The notes below the pieces were generated by a model. It had not been told where the DNA came from and searched no databases. It saw nothing but the letters and a program-made list of their open reading frames with translations. A DNA stretch of 64,000 nt from Bacteroidales bacterium (GTDB lineage Bacteria > Bacteroidota > Bacteroidia > Bacteroidales > UBA932): the NCBI GenBank assembly GCA_017469745.1, contig JAFUFS010000001.1, positions 1 through 64,000 of the forward strand. The letters are read 5' to 3'. The translations under genes were made by a program, and so were the position numbers. Positions 60,194 to 64,000 of the stretch are shown here, piece by piece (within the stretch, counting starts at the first letter, position 1; each line of letters begins with the position of its first letter).

Positions 60194-61894
60194 ATGAAGA
60201 GAACTCTCCTAACAGCTTTGGCTTTTTTGGGAATAACGGTTGGATCGATCCTCTTTGGAGGAGAACGTTCATCCGTCTATCTCGACATTATGCAGAAGTC
60301 TGTTGAGGCCTATTCTCCTGAACGAATCCGGGATTACGTTAAGCGTGTTGACCGGGACGGAATTACGGAACACGGGTATGCACGTCTTACTGCAAATCTC
60401 GGAATCTTGATTTCGCAGGGAAGGATGGTCGGGAATAAAGGCCTTTTTGAGGAGATGATGGACATCTGTGTCCGCGAGCTACCGATAGCACGCCAGAAGA
60501 ACCAGGGAAAAGGGGAGATAGGTAATGATTTCGCCGTCAAGGAGATAGTGTGCTGCATCATGGAACTTGAGAAGGCTGGGACATTCCCCCTTGAGAAAAC
60601 AAGCACCTGGCGCAAAGCCTTAGAGGACATGAAGGCGGAAGACATCTACTCCGTTCAACCTGTTCCAGGTGATCAGACAGCCAGGAACTGGTGTGTTTTC
60701 GGTGCAGCCAGCGAATGTGCCAGGATCATGGCCGGCATTGGCGGGGAGAAGGAATATGCGGACCGTTATCTCAAGGATCAACTTCGTTTCTTCGACGAGA
60801 ACGGAATGTATAGGGACCCGCATAGCCCAATGGTCTATGACCTTGTTACACGGCTGCAGTATATGGCTGCGCTTGACTTCGGCTATGATGGGCCGGCCAA
60901 GGAAGCGATTGAGGAGCAACTCCTTAAATCGGCAGGAAGAACCCTTCAGATGCAATCAGTCACAGGTGAGATTCCCTATGGAGGAAGAAGCAACCAGTTC
61001 CTTCACAACGAGGCTTTCTATGCTGCGGTGTGCGAGTACTATGCTTCCTGGATGAAAGAACGGGGAGACATGGCTTCAGCCCGACGTTTCAAGTCTGCTG
61101 CTATGCGAGCTGTCAGTTCATTAGCCTATTGGCTAGGGCAGGAACCTGTGCATCACGTCAAAAACCGTTATCCTGTTGAAAGCGGTTACGGTTGCGAGAC
61201 TTATGCCTATTTCGATAAGTATATGGTCACGACGGCATCATGGGCTTACCTTGCCTGGCGTTTTGCGGATGACACCATAGAACCATCCCACAGCAGGATG
61301 GAACGTTCTACCTTCATTACCTCAGATGATTTCCACCGTATAATAATGAATGCGGGAGGTTACACCGTTCAGTTTGACTGGAAAGCTCAGCCCGGATATG
61401 ATTCTCCCGGAATAGGGCGGGTGCAAAAAGAGAATGCTCCGCCTACCTTGGCCTTGGCGTCTCCATGCCCTTCGGTACGGCATCCGAGCTACAGGATTGA
61501 TGTAGAGAATGAAGGTCCGTTAGCCATCGCTCCGTGTTGGGATGAATATGAGATAGTAGCTGCAAAAAAGGGGAAGGTCGTAATGACCGATGGAAAAGGA
61601 TCTTACTGGATATGCCGCCTGGGACGTCATGGACTGGCGATGAAACTGAAAGGAGAAGGGGAAATGTCCTTGACCCTGCCGGTCCTCGTTTTCGACGGAG
61701 AGAGGGAAAGAACTCCCATGACAAGCGGCAGTACCATGTCGGTCATAGATGAGGGATGGATATGCCACTATAAGTCGAATGGGGAAATCATTGACTCAGG
61801 CAAGGAATACGGGAGCAGGAATGGACATCTCAGACGCTATGAAGCAAAGGCCAAAGGTTGCCTTAAAGTCCGTATATTCATGTCTCCGGAGTAG
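60194..61894 (+). CDS. Secreted (alpha/alpha) toroid, possible uronide hydrolase or lyase
   Basis: 566 residues with a signal peptide (1-23). The first two thirds are helix pairs (e.g. WCVFGAASECARIMAGIGG, DLVTRLQYMAALDFGYDGP, YPVESGYGCETYAYFDKYM). The last third is a beta-sandwich (FHRIIMNAGGYTVQFDWKAQ and IAPCWDEYEIVAAKKGKVVM). The toroid plus C-terminal sandwich layout resembles heparinase-type lyases and GH154-like glucuronidases. I cannot assign it to either by eye. Candidate catalytic residues are in GGRSNQFLHNEAFYA. It sits between DUF4861 and the lyase gene, so action on the same polyuronide is likely. Confidence 0.65.
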   Translation: MKRTLLTALAFLGITVGSILFGGERSSVYLDIMQKSVEAYSPERIRDYVKRVDRDGITEHGYARLTANLGILISQGRMVGNKGLFEEMMDICVRELPIARQKNQGKGEIGNDFAVKEIVCCIMELEKAGTFPLEKTSTWRKALEDMKAEDIYSVQPVPGDQTARNWCVFGAASECARIMAGIGGEKEYADRYLKDQLRFFDENGMYRDPHSPMVYDLVTRLQYMAALDFGYDGPAKEAIEEQLLKSAGRTLQMQSVTGEIPYGGRSNQFLHNEAFYAAVCEYYASWMKERGDMASARRFKSAAMRAVSSLAYWLGQEPVHHVKNRYPVESGYGCETYAYFDKYMVTTASWAYLAWRFADDTIEPSHSRMERSTFITSDDFHRIIMNAGGYTVQFDWKAQPGYDSPGIGRVQKENAPPTLALASPCPSVRHPSYRIDVENEGPLAIAPCWDEYEIVAAKKGKVVMTDGKGSYWICRLGRHGLAMKLKGEGEMSLTLPVLVFDGERERTPMTSGSTMSVIDEGWICHYKSNGEIIDSGKEYGSRNGHLRRYEAKAKGCLKVRIFMSPE

Positions 61895-61939
61895 TACTCA
61901 CGTTTTTTTTAATACTGAAACTATATTAAATTATTGATA

Positions 61940-63862
61940 ATGAAAAGAATAGTTGCAATTATCGCCTTCTTCGGATGTGTTCTTTCATACGCTCAGGCCC
62001 CTGTTCAATCCGTTGAAAGAAACCTGATACAGAACAGGACAAGCCTGGAGAATCTGAAGCAGGTTATCGTTCAGGAACGCGCTTGGGTGCCCTATCCTTC
62101 TTACAATGATCGCGCAGGATGGGATCGCATGATGGGAGAATATAAGAATGACGTCATTGCCAAAGGGGAGAAATACCTTAATTACGCCTGGCAGGTTGTC
62201 GAAGCGACCGACTACATCGAATTTGAGAAGTCCGGCGACCGAGACATAATGCAGGTACCACTGAATGCCAATTTAAGTGCGATTGCTTCTCTTTTCGCAG
62301 CCGAACTGGCAGAAGGGAAAGGTCGCTTCGTCCCTATGATAGCGAATGGCGTGTGGCACACTTGTGAAATGACGTCCTGGGCGCTTTCTGCTCATCTGGC
62401 TCCCTATTCATATGCTAAGCGCTCATTGCCAGTGAAAGGAGACAATACTCTGGAGCTTACCCAAGGTGGTATTTCACAGATGTTTTCATGGATTTATTAT
62501 TTCCTGAAAGATGAGTTGGACAAGCTCCAGCCAGAAATCAGCAAAAGATTGAAAGAAGAGATAAAGTATCGTGAATTGGATTCTTATCTGGAGAGAGAGG
62601 ATTTTTGGTGGATGGGATTTGCAAAGACCCAGAAGCAGAACAACTGGAACCCATGGTGCAATTCCAATGCTCTTCTTTGTTTCATGCTGATGGAAGACGA
62701 TCCTGAGAGGCTTGCCCAGGGTGTTTGGAAAACAGTTCGGTCCGTTGACTTGTATATTAATGACATTCAAGGAGATGGCGGTATTGAGGAGGGCCCTACC
62801 TACTGGGGGCATGCGGCCGGGAAGCTGTATGATTATCTCAACGCCTTGTACATGATCACCGGAGGAAAGGTGTCCATTTTTGATGAGAAAATGGTCCGGG
62901 ACATGGGAGAATTCATTGCTAGGTCTTATGTCGGAGATGGCTGGAGTGTCAATTTTGCAGATGCGTCTGCTCACAGTGGCTCAGGATTGATGGATCTCAT
63001 CTACAGGTATGGCGATGCTGTTGGTAGTGATTTGATGAAAGGCTATGCAGCAATGCGTTCGGCAGAGTCTCCGTTCAAACCCTCTGCAACCATTGATTTT
63101 TCTCGTTATCTGGAAAGCCTTATGCATGCCGAGGAATTCAAGAATGCGAAAGAGACGTTTGTTCCGAGCAATTACACATGGTATCCTGAAACTGAATTCC
63201 ACTACATGTCCAATGACAACGGAGTTTTCGTAGCATCAAGAGGAGGATACAACGATGAGAGTCATAACCATAATGACATTGGCAGTTTCAATCTTTATTA
63301 TGACAATCAGCCTATGATCATCGACGTTGGAGTCGGAACCTACACCAGGCAGACTTTCAGCAGTGAACGGTACAGCATCTGGACAATGCAGTCGAACTAT
63401 CATAATGTTCCCATGATCAACGGAGTCCCCCAGGAACATGGGTTCAATTTCAGGGCCGCAGACGCCAAATCGACACCAACGACTTTCTCTGTTGACATTT
63501 CCAAAGCTTACCCTGAAGCAGCCGCTGTCAAGAAGTGGGTGCGTGCCTATAAGATGGACAAGAAGGTTCTTACAGTTGCGGATTCCTTTACGTTGTCTGA
63601 AGCCAAGGAACCCAACCAGATCAATTTCATGACCTGGGGGAATGTTGATGCATCCGTACCTGGGATTGTTACAGTTGAGGTGAGTGGCAAGAGGATGGAA
63701 TTGAAATATGACAAGAATGTTTTCTCGGCAGGAGTTGAGACCATAGATCTTACTGATAAACAACTGACTTCTGTCTGGGGAGACAAGATCTACAGGATCT
63801 CCCTCAAAGCTAAAAAGCTTCAGAAATCCGGAAATTATCGCTACATTATAACCAAGAAATAA
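61940..63862 (+). CDS. Heparinase II/III-type polysaccharide lyase
   Basis: 640 residues from the ATG at 61940, with a signal peptide (1-19, ending SYAQ); an upstream TTG is less likely. N-terminal toroid with NNWNPWCNSNALLCF and GDGGIEEGPTYWGHAAGKLYDY, which hold the usual Asn/Tyr/His catalytic set. The heparinase II/III C-terminal domain begins with GGYNDESHNHNDIGSFNLYY (His442-Asn-His444-Asn-Asp446) and IIDVGVGTYT. It cleaves uronic-acid polysaccharides by beta-elimination. The exact PL family (12, 15, 17 or 21) and substrate (heparan sulfate, alginate or other) are not decidable here. Its unsaturated products would feed the Kdu enzymes. Confidence 0.88.
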   Translation: MKRIVAIIAFFGCVLSYAQAPVQSVERNLIQNRTSLENLKQVIVQERAWVPYPSYNDRAGWDRMMGEYKNDVIAKGEKYLNYAWQVVEATDYIEFEKSGDRDIMQVPLNANLSAIASLFAAELAEGKGRFVPMIANGVWHTCEMTSWALSAHLAPYSYAKRSLPVKGDNTLELTQGGISQMFSWIYYFLKDELDKLQPEISKRLKEEIKYRELDSYLEREDFWWMGFAKTQKQNNWNPWCNSNALLCFMLMEDDPERLAQGVWKTVRSVDLYINDIQGDGGIEEGPTYWGHAAGKLYDYLNALYMITGGKVSIFDEKMVRDMGEFIARSYVGDGWSVNFADASAHSGSGLMDLIYRYGDAVGSDLMKGYAAMRSAESPFKPSATIDFSRYLESLMHAEEFKNAKETFVPSNYTWYPETEFHYMSNDNGVFVASRGGYNDESHNHNDIGSFNLYYDNQPMIIDVGVGTYTRQTFSSERYSIWTMQSNYHNVPMINGVPQEHGFNFRAADAKSTPTTFSVDISKAYPEAAAVKKWVRAYKMDKKVLTVADSFTLSEAKEPNQINFMTWGNVDASVPGIVTVEVSGKRMELKYDKNVFSAGVETIDLTDKQLTSVWGDKIYRISLKAKKLQKSGNYRYIITKK

Positions 63863-63874
63863 TCAAGTTGTTCT

Positions 63875-64000
63875 ATGAAGCATAGTTATTTGTTGATTCT
63901 TTTCCTTGTTCCTCTGCTTTTTATCGGTGGGTGCAAGGATTCTAAGGAGTCCATGGACGCATTGACAGACCGGGTGTTCACATTGGCAAGTACACAGTAC
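63875..64000 (+). CDS. Partial lipoprotein, probable unsaturated glucuronyl hydrolase start
   Basis: 42 codons before the window end. Lipobox IGGC with Cys20, then KDSKESMDALTDRVFTLAST and QY. The VFTLASTQY pattern shortly after the lipid anchor resembles the start of GH88/GH105 unsaturated glucuronyl hydrolases (helix ...A..QY). It lies 12 bases after the lyase gene. Such an enzyme is the one step missing between the lyase and KduI. Too little sequence is present for a firm call. Confidence 0.45.
   Translation, partial: MKHSYLLILFLVPLLFIGGCKDSKESMDALTDRVFTLASTQY

Noticed and set aside
61934..61939. TTG start two codons upstream of the lyase ATG
   Set aside because: The ATG at 61940 begins a standard signal peptide, and TTG starts are rare in this group.

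Overview
The window looks like the chromosome of a Bacteroidales bacterium (gut or rumen type). The signs are two SusC/SusD pairs, several CAZymes with signal peptides or lipoprotein cysteines, an ECF sigma/FecR pair, BACON and DUF5689 surface lipoproteins, and promoter boxes of the Bacteroidetes type (TAnnTTTG at -7, TTTG/TTG about 20 bases upstream) instead of Shine-Dalgarno-driven starts. I see no rRNA, tRNA or CRISPR array. Genus cannot be told from the sequence alone.

Layout. 1-500: tail of an IS5-type transposase and an inverted repeat. 523-13000: a SusC/SusD pair, two GH92 alpha-mannosidases and an SGNH esterase-like lipoprotein, suggesting alpha-mannan or high-mannose N-glycan use. 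The GH92 cluster is split by a RAYT-like (REP-associated tyrosine transposase) gene at 8372-9277, flanked by two 140-bp palindromic elements of identical geometry. 13064-15257: secreted phosphoesterase and exonuclease III. 15340-24223: a tight five-gene run of an OB-fold/BACON lipoprotein, a NUC1 endonuclease, a secreted endonuclease/exonuclease/phosphatase-fold enzyme, a TonB receptor without SusD, and a DUF5689 OB-fold lipoprotein. It reads as an outer-membrane system for extracellular nucleic acids. 24234-31240: M3 peptidase, tricorn-like S41 protease, small beta-barrel and GH43, in the same direction with short gaps.

31245-45562 (minus strand, visibly AT-richer): a polysaccharide utilisation locus headed by ECF sigma and FecR, then SusC with an STN domain, SusD, a BACON lipoprotein, an SGNH-like lipoprotein, two tandem paralogues of unrecognised family, a histidine phosphatase of MINPP type and a GH27 alpha-galactosidase. 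45639-50465: a solitary DUF2442-HTH protein, GH20 hexosaminidase, a VapBC-like toxin-antitoxin pair with a palindromic operator, and ROK kinase plus mannose-6-phosphate isomerase, which could take up mannose released by the GH92 enzymes. 50548-52967: RNase R and a small monooxygenase-fold protein.

52964-64000: a uronate locus. Hexuronate transporter, KDPG aldolase, KDG kinase and a LacI regulator lie on one strand. KduD, KduI, DUF4861, an (alpha/alpha) toroid protein, a heparinase II/III-type lyase and the start of a probable unsaturated glucuronyl hydrolase lie on the other. Two LacI-type palindromes sit in the divergent promoter region. Together they take a polyuronide or glycosaminoglycan to pyruvate and glyceraldehyde-3-phosphate.

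Sequence-level oddities: a mobile repeat family (TGTCATyCTGA...) present three times, once in frame inside a GH92 gene; and the 7-mer TGAATAT, which I counted 45 times on the two strands, in several reading frames.
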